DNA of 64,000 bases from Paramecium tetraurelia (GCF_000165425.1 NW_001799648.1:264796-328795); one strand, 5' to 3'. Shown: positions 47,973-62,400, counted from the stretch's first letter. Made by a program: numbers and translations. Notes: a model not told the origin generated them from the letters alone.

Positions 47973-50309
47973 ATGATTTAGAATTGCACATCCTACTTAG
48001 AATTGAGTAATTGGGATCTTCCCTTGTTGCATTGAGGCAACAGCAGAGTGCATATCCTATCAAGGAGTCCAAGCTGATTGTGAAAAGTTTGTTGGTAATG
48101 GTATGAGTTGTACAAATGATGCAACTGCAACTTCTATTTGTAAAGCCAAAGATTGCATTAAGTTGACAGCTGATTCATACTCCGAATCTGTATGTTAAGC
48201 TTATGGTGTGCAATGCCATAATAATGGAACTAAATGTGATGTTGCATAATCTTGTTCATCATTAAAAAGCAATTTGGTGACATGTACATAATATATAGCT
48301 ACAGATGGTCCATGTATTGGTACTGCACTCTAAACTGAAACACCAATTAGTTGTTCACCTGCTCAATGCAGTGATGCACCCTCTACTTTAATAACAAATA
48401 CTTAATGTGATGCATATAAAAAGGGATGTAAAACAAATGGTTATGGTTGTGCTTCAAGTATTACTTGTGCAGATGTACAATCTTCTTCTGTTTGTGCTGC
48501 TATAAAAAGTGATGATAATTTTATTTGTATTTGGACATCTCAATGTAGATAAATTGAATCATCATGTAATAATTTCACTTCCAGTGGATCAAGTGTTTGC
48601 ACTTCCTCTAAAACAACTTCAGGATTTGGTATTTGTGTTTGGAAGGATAGTGTCTGCACAGATGCAAAATGTGAAGATTTACCCTTGTCTGTTAATTCTG
48701 AAACAAATTGCACTGCATATTCTGCGACTTGCACTTTCAGTGGAACTGGAAATGGTTTTGCAACTAAGGGATCATGTACTACTTATAAAAAAAAAGAAAT
48801 ATGCGCAAATGCAAAATCCACAGATAAGATGGGAAGTTGTGCTTGGGATGAAAGCGTAGTATCGGGAACATAAATAAAAGGGTACAGAATTAAGGAGTGC
48901 TAGGATGCTGCAACCACATTAATAAGTGACTCTGAATGTAATTCATTCATAGATGGTTGTGTAAGTAATGGTGCTGGATGTATGAAGTCTACATTTACTT
49001 GTGATATGCTTAAGACATAATTTAAATGTCTTTAAGACTCTTTCCTTCGACCATGCCTTTGGATTAACAATTCTTGTAGTTAATATTATAATTGCACTGA
49101 TCTATTATTAACAACAGTGACTGCATGTTAAGAAGTTTCTAAGTATTGTACATCCGATGAAAACAAGTGTATCCCTTTGAAGATTTTTGCCAATTACACT
49201 AAATAAAATCAATGTACAATTGGTACAGATGATACTGATTGTGGTTGGGTTACAAATACTAAGAAGTGTCAAGTCTTTACATAATGCTCAAATTTGGTAT
49301 AGAATGTTTAGCCTACAATCCTAAATGTATTAGTAATGAAACTAACTGCATTGAAAAGGGTGAATGCTCTACTTATGCTGATAGTGAAGTTACTTGCACT
49401 ATTGGAGGAACTGATGGCAATTTTTCCTTTGATAAGAGTGCTTCAACTTGTAGGTTGAGACAATGTTCAGATGGTTCAATTTCAACATCCACTCATAATG
49501 GATGTTTTGGATATCAAATCAATGCAATGAACTAATGCACCACAGATGAATCTAAATGTGTACCCTTGGCTGATTGTTGATCATATACAAAGTAAGGAGG
49601 TTGTGTCATTGATTCCTAATTAAGAGCTTGCATTTGGGATAATATGGCCAAAGCATGTAAAACTAGGACATGCTCAGATACTAAAAAGACTAAGAGTTCT
49701 GAGTGCGCTTTAGCTTTGGTTGGATGCATCTCAGATGGAATCAAATGCATCGACAAAGGGAAATGCTCAGATTATGGTACTAAAGAAGCTTGTAGTGTAG
49801 GTGGAACTGATGGTGTTTGTGTGTTCAATCCAACTTCAGGTTCTACTAAGAATGGAATTTGCAAATTATTTACTCAATGTTCAGTTGGCAATTCGGATTA
49901 AAGGGCTTGCCAAAATATGCCTCTAACTTGTAAATGGACTGTTGCAACAGGAACTACTTCTAGTTCATGTGTTATTCATACTTGCGATTCAGCTGCCAAA
50001 GGAACAGCTAAATGTGTCACTATTCCAAGCTTTGATGGCAAGTAATATACTGTTTGTCAACCAAAAGGAAGTAAATGTGTTGTAGGTGAACCAAGTTCCT
50101 TAACTTAAGATGCTTACTATAAATTGAGTTAATACACCTATAGTTGTAATGCTCAGACAAAGAAGTGTATTGCATGTGGAGCAGGATCCTCCTCAAACAA
50201 TAATTCAACATCTATAAATAAGAGTTTAGATAATCCAACTAATTCCACAACCGACAATTATGGGTCGTCTTTATATGTCCTGCTTATTTTTATATACTTT
50301 ATATTCTGA
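47973..50309 (+). pseudogene. decayed surface-antigen-like cysteine-rich GPI protein gene
   Basis: About 760 codons of regularly spaced Cys/Thr/Ser-rich repeats (CSDAPSTLITNTQCDAYKKG; CxxY...C...GC...) characteristic of Paramecium surface (immobilisation-type) antigens. It ends in a Ser/Asn/Thr-rich stretch and a hydrophobic tail (SSLYVLLIFIYFIF) like a GPI signal. Three defects are seen. First, the long frame has no ATG; it begins after a TGA at 48004, unless an unusually long 37-nt intron joins the ATG at 47973. Second, a -1 frame change occurs at about 49285-49300. Third, an in-frame TGA lies at 49578-49580 (after PLADC). It is either a pseudogene or a silent subtelomeric copy. I describe the breaks only. 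Confidence 0.65.
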
Positions 50310-50738
50310 AGAATAAAATGAAATTATTAATATTCAATAATATTCGATTATTTTTTGTTGTTCAGATCCAAATAAAAGCATTTATTAATATACTTATCTT
50401 GTTCAAAGCTTTGTAAAATGCAATTCATTCATAAGATGATAGTTTTTAATTTTTTATTTATAATTCTTATTTAATTATTATTCGCTTATAATAAAATAAT
50501 TTTACTGGAATCAAAATAATTATTATAAAACTAGCTCTACCAATTTATTCATATAGTTGCAATTTATGTATTACATCCTCATCATCAATCAAATTTATAG
50601 CATTTCAGCTGTTGTGTATATGAAAAATTAAAAAAAAAATTGGCTTATTTTATAATTTTCAAAACTCCTTTAAAAGTTATATTTATTAGCAAAAAGCAAA
50701 ACATATTTAAAATAATATTCAAAAATAATCTTAATATT
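50310..50738. other. intergenic spacer
   Basis: AT-rich spacer between converging genes; nothing recognised. Confidence 0.5.
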
Positions 50739-52459
50739 TCAATTTTCATTCTTCTTCTTTAAGTCCTTTTCTAACCACATACCAATTTTCTTACCCTTAT
50801 GATATTCACCTTAATATGTGATTTAATAAAAATTTCTAAATCCCTCACTCAACTCAACCCATTTCCCAGTCTTTAAAGAGCAGCCATTCTCATTACTTTC
50901 ATATGATCCACCACCACTAAAATTTCTTTTTATAAATTTACATTTTTTCATTTTTCCATCCATCATTATAAAACTTATGATAAATATCCCATTTACCAAT
51001 TTTTTCACCGTAGTTATATTTACCTTAATAAGTGACTTACGAATACTCTCTAAATTCATCACTCAATTCAATCCAATTTCCAATCTTATATGAGCATCCG
51101 TTATTCTTTATATCGTATTCTCCACCACCACAACTACTATTTATTTTTCAAATTACATCTATTCCTTGTAACATACATCCCATCTACCTACCTTTTAACC
51201 ATATCTATATTAACCCTTGTATGTGACTTAGGAATCCTATTTAAATCTCTCCCTCAACTCAATCCATATCCCAATTTTAATTGAACCTTTTCCGTCGTCA
51301 TCATCATATTAGCCACCCCCACTAAATGTATTTTGTCAATATTTGATGTACATTAATTAAAAAGGAGATCTGGTTTCTTCTCTCCAAAAAATATCCCATC
51401 TACCGAATTTTTAACCATTTTTATAAGGACCATTACATGTGACTTAAGAATCCGATGTAAATATATCACTCAACTCAATCCATCTACCAATCTTATATAA
51501 ACCTTTTTCGTCATTGAAATTGTATTAACCACCCCCACTAATTGTATTTTCTTAAATATTTAGTTTACATTTATTAAAATGGCTACCTGCCTTCGTCCCT
51601 CCATAAAATATCCCATCTACCTACTTTTTATCCATTGAAATATTCTCCTGTAAAAACCACTTAGAAACCCAGTTTAAACTAATCATCCAACTCATTCCAC
51701 ATTCCAATTTTAATAGACTCTTGTACCTCATTATCATCATATTCTCCACCACCACTAATTTATTGGTATTAATAAATACATCCTTGAAAAGTTTTCAATC
51801 CCTTTCTCTCTCCATAAAGTATTCCAAATACCAACTTTCTTACCATTTTTATATTCTCCACTATACACTACTTATTTTAAATCATAGAATCCTTCACTTA
51901 TATCTATCCACATGCCATTCTTATTGCCATCCTCATTATACTATCCACCAGCACTAAATTGAATTATGAATAATAATACACTCAACCACCATCATATATA
52001 CATTTCCATGTTCCAACTTCTCTATCATTATGATATTCTCCAATTTCCTAAATTTATGCTTGACTACTATTTTATTATTGATGCTACAAACCATTCTTCT
52101 TCCCCTTATTTAAGTAGTATCCACCAACTTCTTATTCTAAATTAGCCAAATTTTCAGGACTCTAAAAAAGGTCAGTTATTTAATCTCTTCCATATTGAAT
52201 ATTTTACATTTCCATTATTTATCCGTCTAATATGCATCTAATATTCTGTTCGTCATCTATTTAAATTTGATATTTAGAATTTCCATATTTTTAGGATAAA
52301 ACAGCCTTGATGGCACCCTCATTTATTTAGTTGTCATTGTAAACATCATAATTTATCGTTTTAGACTAATTAATTTGATCTCTACTATCATAATTAAGTT
52401 CTGCCTTACATATTATCTTAATTCAACTTCTTTGAGTTGTTAGAACAATTAATTCCCAT
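50739..52459 (-). CDS. MORN-like repeat protein with intron-bearing modules (copy 3)
   Basis: The start MGINCSNNSKKL fits N-myristoylation with a nearby palmitoylable cysteine. A non-repetitive region of about 120 residues follows, then five or six modules of the kind VTYQGKYNYGEKIGKWD ... SGGGSYESNENGCSLKTGKW ... ELSEGF. As in the gene at 30034-31766, short introns (20-25 nt) recur immediately before the GGG; three were resolved, including one of 25 nt before the last module. The full intron set was not worked out, so the length (about 500 residues) is approximate. A membrane-attached repeat protein is likely. Confidence 0.7.
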
Positions 52460-53877
52460 TCTTTATTTTATGAATAAATTAAATTAATTGAAGAACCCAA
52501 ACTTTATTTATATATAGACTCTGTAAAGAGATCTTTAAATATATATTTTAAAGAACTACACTTAGCATAAAATAATCAATTTTAGACAAGGAATGGATTT
52601 ATATCACTCACTTTTATAATTGATCGGGAAATATAAGAATTAATTTATAATCCTGACAATTTTTATATCTTTATTAAAATTGCTATTTTTATAACTTAAG
52701 ATTCATAGATAATTCCCTCTATCGAAATAACTTTTTATTATTTTGAAGTATTAAATTAAGATTCAAAATACATAAAAAGTTATTTTATACGAAGCAGTTC
52801 CAATTATATTGAATGATTAACAGCAATTTCTCATTCGATTAGATTCTAAATTTATTTATATGAATGGATATTAATGCATAGCTAAAAGCTATAAATTCAG
52901 AAAGAAGTTTGGAATATTAGGAAAATAAAATTTTAAGTGAATTCACAGAAATGATAATGCCCATTTAAAATTATTTATTTGATACTAGCTCAACATTCAT
53001 TTGGTTTATTTAAAATGACATGAAATATTTAATAATACTTTAAAAAATTAATAATAAAATTCATTTAAATTTTAAGATGCAATCACAACTTTAAATATCT
53101 AAATTTCCTTTGCTGACGTAATTTTTGAATACTAATGAAGATTAACATTATTCCTACTCTTCCCTATTCTCTCAAATTTTATTAATTTTTGAATTTGTCA
53201 AGAGTATTTCAAAATTTTATTGACGTTATGATCGAATATATCTATGTTTGATTGTATTTTTTTGACCTATCTTTTTTGTCTAAATATTGAGAAACAGCTA
53301 ATTTTTTCAAAATTAACCAAATAATAAATATTATTTTATACATAATACAGTTGTTTTGATACTATTACTCTTACATACGACCCTCAAAATACTAAGCTAC
53401 ACTTCATATATAATCCAAATAACATTAGTATAGCAATAGGGATCAGAAATCCAAGTTTAAGGACTATATATACATTCTAAACATGTTGTAATATTTTCCT
53501 TCATTATTTAAGGATGGTAAAGAACCATATTAGCATTTTAGCGCACGATCATCATTAAACTGTATGTATATAATTAAAATTATAACATTTTACTCAATTA
53601 TTCATTATTAGTTTAGAATAATAGGTTTGTACGATATAGAATGTCTTCTTCTTTTGGGTTTATCTTAACCATGACAGTCATTCAAATCATTTACTAATAT
53701 TCGTTTAAATTAATAATTAAATTTCAAAATCAATTAGTTGCTTAAATTGAAAATTATGTTTATTTTAGTTATTTAAGATATCTATTATTTTAATGGCAAC
53801 TATATGCTACGAACATTTTACACCCGTTTAATTTTTTGATGTTAAGAAAATATTTTAATAAAATTGTGATAGTTTTT
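52460..53877. other. gene-poor AT-rich region
   Basis: 1.4 kb without convincing genes. Isolated open stretches (near 52865 and 53640-53870) lack protein-like composition. The right part may contain an unrecognised 5' portion of the WD40 gene. Confidence 0.45.
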
Positions 53878-54933
53878 ATGCTTGAACAGAAAGATGGATA
53901 GTTTTAATGCAAAGAAATGTCATTCTAATATGAATTACTTCCCCATATAAATATACAACAATAAACGTGCTGGGCAGTTTCGATCAATTCTGATGATTAA
54001 TTGTTACTCATTGGAGCAGAATCCAATATTAATATCATGTAGTTCAAAGCTGGAGCAGTTAAAAAGATTTAAACTATTTAAAAACATTAATCCTGGATAA
54101 CTACTCTCAATTTCTTTAAGTAAATATCTTTATTTATCTCTGGATCATCAAGTGTTAAAATATGGTCTTCAAATTTATTATCAAATCCTAAATTTCTTTT
54201 AAAATTGTAGGAACATTCCTCAAATATTTAGTGTTTAGCACTTCGTAATAGTACTCCTTCAGTTATAATTAGTGGCTCAAAAGACTGTAACATAAAGTTT
54301 TGGTACTAAAAAGAAAATTAATGGATTTGTTTATAAACAATTAGAGAGCACTCCAATATTGTTTCTGGATTATCTTTAAATCAAGAAGGGAACTCTTTAA
54401 TTTCTTGTGGAGATGATAATCAAATCCTGATAATAAAATGTACAGATGAGCAGAGATGGAATGTTGTTTAAAAAATACAAGGTCATGGAGTCAGATTATC
54501 TTTCATTTCTTAAGAGTCCTTTGCTTTTTAACCATGGTAGTCAGATAAACTAGAACTTTATACCTATGAACCGTAGATAGGGTAATATTAGAAGAATAAG
54601 GAAATTGCAATTAAAGGTTCTAAATAATTCTGCACACATTTATTTCCATGCAGCTTTATACCTTCAAAGCACATCTTACTCTCAAAAAATGCATACAATT
54701 TGAATTTGATCAGATTAAATACTTCCTCTTCGATTCTTCATGGCAAATTAGAGTAAGCAATTGAATTCAATTATCCTAATAATTGGCTGGGGACAATATT
54801 TGGTACTATGAGTGAAAATGGAGACTTTTTAATTACATGGGACAGCCAATCGAAGCAAATACAAATTAGAAAATACAAGGAAATTTATAAATAAAGGAGA
54901 ACGCAAGATTCTAAAATGTGCACAATTTTTTGA
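53878..54933 (+). CDS. WD40-repeat protein
   Basis: 351 residues, no intron. Four clear WD40 blades are seen (CWAVSINSDDQLLLIGAESN; LFISGSSSVKIW; VIISGSKDCNIKFW; LISCGDDNQILIIK) followed by weaker ones (FGTMSENGDFLITWD). The N-terminal DGQFQCKEMSFQYELL is typical of a large ciliate WD40 family in which B-box or helical segments precede the propeller. The frame is open further upstream to about 53800, so the true start may be earlier, or the gene may be 5'-truncated. Propellers scaffold protein complexes; no specific partner can be inferred. Confidence 0.75.
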
Positions 54934-55439
54934 TTATTTTTCATTGATAGCAAATTAAATATTTTTTAATCTTTAATTCTATACTATAATATCTGGCTAT
55001 CTAGTTCTACTTACTCATAAACTTAATTGATTAGGGAGAAAAATCAGATGTAAATTATAGTAAACTATTTTATTAAGTTAAACTTAGGGGGATATCATTT
55101 TCAGATGAAACTATTATCTAAAATTAAAATTTGAAAAATTAAAATCACATCCGCAATATAATTTTATTGATTAAAACTATAATAATCATTGACCCACCCA
55201 TCACTTTTATAATGCAAGAATATCTATATTACAATTATATTAAAAATTATTACATTAATTTTATAATACTTTACACTTTCTGATTAACATATTTATTACA
55301 AACTATTCCCTTAACATTAAATTTTTTCTTCTAATTAATCAAGTAAGATTTACACCTTTAAGAAATTCTGGAATTCTAAGTCTTTCTATGCTATTTCGTA
55401 TTAAAATCGATCTCAAGTAAGTTTAGTATAAATAAAATA
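54934..55439. other. intergenic spacer
   Basis: AT-rich spacer; possible unrecognised 5' exon of the following gene. Confidence 0.4.
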
Positions 55440-56470
55440 TATTAGTAATGCAGAGTTTCTATATCATCCATTACTAATTCTTTTCACAGATAAAGATAGC
55501 ATAAATACTTAAATTCACTCCAAAGGAATTAATTCCTCCTCTTTATTATATTAATGAAATTGTAAAATGTAAGCATATACTCAATTAGGTGGAATTTTGG
55601 CTTTTGATAATTTAAATAAGATCAAATAGAAATATTAATGATTAAATTAGAATAATATATATAATGCTTACCAAAATAAAATCCTAATTTAAGAGAATAA
55701 AAATTAAAATATTGATGAGGAAAGGTTATTTTTAATTTATTGAATAAAGATTTATTGAAAATATAAAAAGTATAACCTTTTCTTTGATGATATAGATCTA
55801 ATGGTGAATATCTACTTCATGTAGATGGAAATATAAAATTAGACTAAAAAACAAAGTCAAATTGGGTCAATTTTTATAAAGTTGTTCTATTGCCAAAAGG
55901 TGAGATTAACTTCATGAAGTATTTTAAACTAAAAAAAAAATTTGTGTTATTTTAAGACCTTTTGCTTATTTATTAATTAGATTTGATATCAATAAGCATA
56001 CTCTTCATAGCACATAAAAAGGTTGGGCAGAAAATGACAAACCCAAATAAGAATTGTTTCTGAATTAACTTTCAAATTAATTCTAAAAAGTTATCTAATT
56101 TAAATTATATCTCTTTCCTACATTGAAAGAAATTACATTATTATATTTAGATGAATTTAAAGAATTCCTTTTAAACACCCAAGAAGGATCTCACTCATAA
56201 ATATTAAAATTTAAGGGATTCTGTCATAAAGACAATGTATCGATTTAATGAAATTTCTAAATAAAGAAGATTGTATGTCAAAAAGAATTACTTTCAATAA
56301 TACTATTATCAAATTTGTTGTTCAATAAATTTTATCATATAAAATAATTGGTATAGCAGAAACCATCTAATCAACAAATTCAATTAATTTTAATTAATTT
56401 TGCTATTTTATAATAGTTAACAATATCAAAATAAGAAGAAATAATAAATTAATTAATTATTGATAATTGA
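55440..56470 (+). CDS. unidentified gene, N-terminal part unresolved
   Basis: The 3' half is clear: an exon containing GEYLLHVDGNIKLDQKTKSN joins through a 20-nt intron (55900-55919) to a helical region (KELLSIILLSNLLFNKFY). A 30-nt intron near 56240-56269 removes a TGA, and the stop is at 56468-56470. The 5' half (about 55440-55770) has coding-like phrases such as PKELIPPLYYINEIV, but at least one exon junction near 55756-55795 could not be fixed. Leu/Ile/Lys-rich and helical; no family was recognised. Its stop is 13 bp from that of the converging receptor gene. Confidence 0.45.
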
Positions 56471-56483
56471 ATTATGTACATCT

Positions 56484-59400
56484 TCAAATAAATATTACTT
56501 CCGAAGCAAAATTAGCTATCTCTTTTTTGCACATAAATTTGAAGATTTTAATTATTTTAGGTATTAAATGCCTTGCAAGAACTATTGCCAGACATAAAAT
56601 CAATGAATTCATGTGTATAAATCCCAATGTAACTTTTTTTTCGTAAGAAAGTTAAACTTACTCAATTTCAAGATAAAAAAATAAGCTTAAACTAAACACA
56701 GTTAATGTTGCTTCAATTAAAATGGATATAATTCTATCCGATTTAGAGCATTATTTATATTGATATAATAAGTAACATTAAAATAAACTACTGAAAGAGA
56801 GTAGTAAGCATTGTAAAAACTATTGATCTTAGAATAATATTAAAACAATATGGAAAAGCATTGTTCTGCACATATCTAAAGTAATAAATTTAATTTATAG
56901 CTTTGCTTTGATATTTTTGTTGTAAATATCACTGCATTATTTAAATGACTGTAGTAAAAAGTAAATAAAATAGAGAAATATTATCCCCGCAATTATAGTT
57001 GTTAAAATACTTCTAATATTATCTATTCGATTGTAATGAAGTTGTAAAATAACCTTAAATATCAAATCCCATGAATTTAAGTAAATTAGTTCCCTAATTT
57101 AATCAAAGTTATAAAAATATCTTAATCTGATTAATATCTTAACGCTCTTTCCTAAATAAAGAAGTAAATTAATAACCGAAATTAGTATCTTTGATTTTTT
57201 TGTTTAAAGATGGTAGATAGCCGTTTTATAAATAAGTAATTTGACTAATAAACTCTATATTCTTTTGATAAAATGAAGCATAGTTATCAATACAAGAAAT
57301 TGTATTATCTGAGGAAATATATTGGTAAAAAGATCAGCATCTATATTGTATACTTTAAATTTTCCCCTTACATTAACATTTTCTAATTCTTTTCTTGTTA
57401 TTAAGTTTAAAAAATCATCTAGTTGAAAGAATTGTAAATAAGAAGTTATCGATAGCAAATCCTACGCTTAAAAATATATAAATAGGTTCTCAGGATACTC
57501 AACATTAATAAATCTTAAGAATGATTGATATTATAGAATATTAAAAATTTCAACAACTACAGAGCTTTCACCTGAAATTAAAGATATTATACATAAGCAA
57601 ATGGCGCCTATCATAAATGCTTTGTTTGATTATTATGCCTTAATTGATGTTTATTTTATTGATTCAGAAATTACTTTTGGTATTTAAAGGGAAATGGATT
57701 AATTCTTAAATTATAGTGGCTAATTATTCGAGTTAACAACATCTTGATTAAGTAAAATGAATATGATTGGTTTATTTAAAACTTGTGGAAATATTTCAAT
57801 TATAACCTAATAATAAGCATATTAGAGATCAAAAGAAATATCTTAAATTGGATTAATAGTAATATTATAATCTTTGGGATCTAAATCATTAATGCTTATA
57901 TTGAACGATGATTTTTGTTTTATTATTTGATCTCTAAATTTTATTTATTAGTCAAAACTAATGTCAATGTATTATAGAGAAAATTATTGCTATCTAAAAG
58001 TCAATTTCATGTTTGGTTATTTTGAGAATGAGCATTCGAATTAATTGCAGATCTCGTTTCCATCTAAAATTGCCTCTTTTGATTTAGGATCATTTTTATC
58101 AAAAGATTCTATAATTTTTATTGCATTCTATTCATTCAAAATACAAAGCCCATTAATCAAGGCATAATCTCTCGTACATTCAATGCAGACTCCTATTTCA
58201 CAAAATACACAATGTTAATTACACTAATACTAACAATCATAGCAACCATCAAATTGAGTTTCGTTTCCATCATCGCATTATTCATCATCAGTAATAATCT
58301 TATCTCCACAGACAGATTAACATTAGTCTTCTTTCAAATACTTGCCATCGGGACAAATTTCTCTTAAGCATTTACCTTATTCGCATATTTCACAATTTTG
58401 TTGACACTAAAATTTGCATTCAAAACATCCATCAAATTGTTCATCATTTTCATCCTCACAATCTTCAAAGTCTTTTTTAAAATTCCATCTCCACAAATAG
58501 GTAAGCATTAATTAAAATATATTGAAAATCCATTTTAACATTAAAAACACCATTGTAAATTACATTAGAGACAATAAGGTTAGCATTTAAACTAACAATT
58601 CTAACAACCATCATCTGCATTGTCGCACTATTCATTTGTAAATGGAATCAAAATGCCATCTCCACATTCTGGCTCACACATATAATTTGTATTGACAATA
58701 TAACCATCTATACAACCTTAGCATTTTCCAAATTGACAAGTAATACAATTTAAATCGCATTAAAATTTGCATTAATTGCAACCATCAAATGGGTTAGAAT
58801 TATAATCTTCGCATTCTTCAGTGATACCTATTTTATAATCTCCACACTTATCTAAATCATCATTCAAATACAAAATAGTAATTATTATCTTTGATATGCA
58901 CTCATTATTAAATAAATAAAACCCTTATAAACACAAGTCACATTTCCCATTTACACAGCTCATACAATTGACATCGCAATTGTAATAGCATTCTCTATTA
59001 TCATTCATCCTTTAGTTGTTTTAATCATAACAAACCTCTTCGTCAACTACTATACCATCTCCAAATTAGGAGATACATTAAAGCCCATAATATCCGGAAA
59101 AGCATTCCATACAAATTTAATCTAAGCAAACTTTACAATTCTTCGTACATAATTTAGATTACAAATTTAAAGTACAAGTTTGGTAAATCTGTTCCAAATA
59201 CGCTATAGCTTCACATAATACGCAGTCATTACCTATTTATATTTTACAAAATTCAATCTGAATATCAAACTATTAATATTCTTTTTAACAAGTTTACAGA
59301 ATTGGATTTATTTCATATCCAACTTAGCAGATTTAACACCTTCCAAAAAAGCAGATTTAGCAATTCTTATCACACTTAAATTTGCAATTATTACACCCAT

Positions 59401-62400
59401 AAGAGTGAGATGAATCTAAAATTTCACATTATTCATTATATCCCAAAATTTCATCTCCACAAATTGGATAACATTTAAATGATATTAATTGATAACCATC
59501 TAGGCAATCATAACAGACTCCTGAAATGCAATTAAGACATGAATCCTCACAACTAAATTAACAGAAATGGCATCCATCCTCGAAAATTATATTACCATCA
59601 TCGCATTATTCATCATCGGTTACTATTCCATCCCCACAAATTGAATAACATAATTTATCAATTATATTGTACCCTGAATTACAAGAGAGACAACCTTGTC
59701 CATTATTATCACAAGTAACACAAGAAGATTAACATTTAGAAATACAATTTTGACATCCTTTATAGGGTAATATAAAGCTATCTTCACAATCTTCGCCATC
59801 TACTATTATTGAATCTCCACAAACTGAAATACAAATCTTATTAGATGACAGAAAATATTCAGGAGCACAAACTTCACATATATTGTTAACACAACTTGTG
59901 CAAATAGCTAATGGTTAACATTAAAACGTGCATGAGCTGCTGCAGCCATCATAATTAATAGTATTACTATCATCACATTATTCTGAATATATTCCGGAAG
60001 GATCTGTGACTACTAAACCATCTCCACAAATATTCTTGCAATAATATGATTATGGGACAAATCCAGGCAACTCACAACTTAAACAAGTCTGTGAGGTGTA
60101 ATCACAAGATGAACAACCAATTCTACAGTAATACATACAATCTTTGCATCCATCAGTATCTGAAGTATTTCCATCTTCGCATTATTCAACACCAATAATT
60201 TATAAATCTCCACATCTTTCTTTACATTACCAAGGAGTGACTGTTGGATCAATAAACCACCCTGCAGTAGCACATTCAAAACATTCCCCTTTAATACATT
60301 TAGTACATTAAGGTTAGCATTAATACTAACAATTATAACATCCGTCGTATTAAATAATATTGCCATCTTCACATTCTTCGCTTCCAGTAATATATCCGTC
60401 ACCACAAATATCTGGACATGGTAAAGTACTATTTTAGTTGCAAGTTAAACAATGAGCTGGACATTGATATTAACAATTATAACATAAATCATCAATAACA
60501 CTATTACCGTCCTCACATTATTCATAGCCTTTTATTTATAAATCTCCACAAATAGGTTCGCACTCTCCTTATAGTAATTAAAATCCTAAATCACAAGAAT
60601 TACATGTAAGTGTATGCCATATCTATTAATTATTATTACATAAGTTATAACATTGACTTAATAAATTATCTTCTATAATTGGACAATCTATAATAATTAT
60701 TAATATTTAAATTACTTGTACAAATATTATTTTATTCATAATAACCAGATTTACAATCACATCTTAACCCTTTTAATATTCTATGTAATGAAGAATCACA
60801 TGCTAAACAACCATTAATACCAAAACTAAAACATAATTAACAGGATGAATGACAATAAGAACATGTTTATATTGAATCTTAATAATATGATCCTGTTGGA
60901 CATCTGCATATTGATCCTACATTTTCTATATTATCAATATTTTTGCAAGTAATACACTCGTCTGAAGTAGGTCCAATACAAGTTTTACAAAATTTATGAC
61001 ATATAAGACATTGAGGATCTGATAGTATGGGGTAATAACCATCTATACAATTACATTATCCATTCTATAATTATCTATTATTACTGATTAAGCATTCTAT
61101 ACAATAATTTGAACTTAAACATTGACTACATTCTATAGGACAATCAAAACATTAATTTGATTCTTCGTATTAATTCTATTTACAAATACATCCCAATTTA
61201 CTTAAAGTAAAAGTAGATTCGCAACTTTAACAATCTAATTTAGATGTGCATGTTAAGCAAGATGGTGGGCAGTTTATGCATCTAACTGAATCTTAATCAT
61301 AATATTAGTTAATCAAGCATTCTTCTTATGAAAATTTAATAACATTAGAATCATATGTACTATTCCATTATGTGCACTTATATTAATCGGAACATTCTAA
61401 GCAATAAGGTTTGCATTTATGAACAGCTATATAATAATTATAGAATCCACAGTAGGCCTGAATTGGTTCATTATTGGGTCCAAAACATTCCCAATAGATT
61501 GTTAAGGTACTTGTGTTGTGAGATATGATTTAATTTACCCTATCATATTTTGATCCATCAGAATAAGAGGAATAATAACTAGATATTGATTTAGAAACTG
61601 GTGGATTGTTTTCAATTGTATATATGAATTATCCATCCAAAGGAAATGTTGGTCCATATAGGATAAAAAAGGCAATAGTAATGCTATGATGTTTATCAAC
61701 TATGTTATGAACTCTTTTGAATTTTGCTTAGGCCCAAACTAGTGGGCCTCCAAAAACCCGTTAATTTTGCTAATATGAATAATAAATATCTTCTCCTTTT
61801 AAAAAATTGGTTCCATTTTGGGAAATTAAAGTATATTACGAGTATTACCTAGGATCATTTTCTAGATTTAGATATTCTTAAATTAAAAATTAGGAGTCTA
61901 TATATATGAAAGGTTTTACATGGTGTCTGTTAATCGTAATCTACACAATAAGAGCCATTTAATTTTTAATATGGTTATTAGCAGCTATTTATACAAGTAC
62001 CATCTTTATAAAAATAGTATCCACTATCACAAATCTTACATTTGAATGATACCTCACACAGTTCACAATTTTATGGGCATAATCCTGCAGTAACTTAAAC
62101 TTATATTATTCCCCATCCAGCAGTGTTATCGCTAATTTATGATAATTGAAATTTACGTGTAATTTCCAATCGCTGAGAACAGCAATTGATTTTTAGGAAT
62201 ATCAAGGTATGTAATTAACAAATATTTCGTGACAAAATATGTTAAATATGAACCAGAGCTAATAGTTTCATATATTTGGACATTATGTGTTTGAATACCT
62301 ATGTTGTTTCGATATATTGATCCATAATAAGTATTATTAATTTTAAATTGGATACCACAATTAAGTGGTATTGCATTGAAAGTTACTAATGTAATATGGA

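Noticed and set aside
48540-48734. Minus-strand frame inside the surface-antigen-like region
   Set aside because: Antisense of regularly spaced Cys/Thr/Ser codons; it lacks protein-like features of its own.
60079-60405. 108-residue minus-strand frame rich in Val, Leu and Asn
   Set aside because: It is a shadow frame of the Cys-rich repeats of the giant receptor, which are coded one base over.
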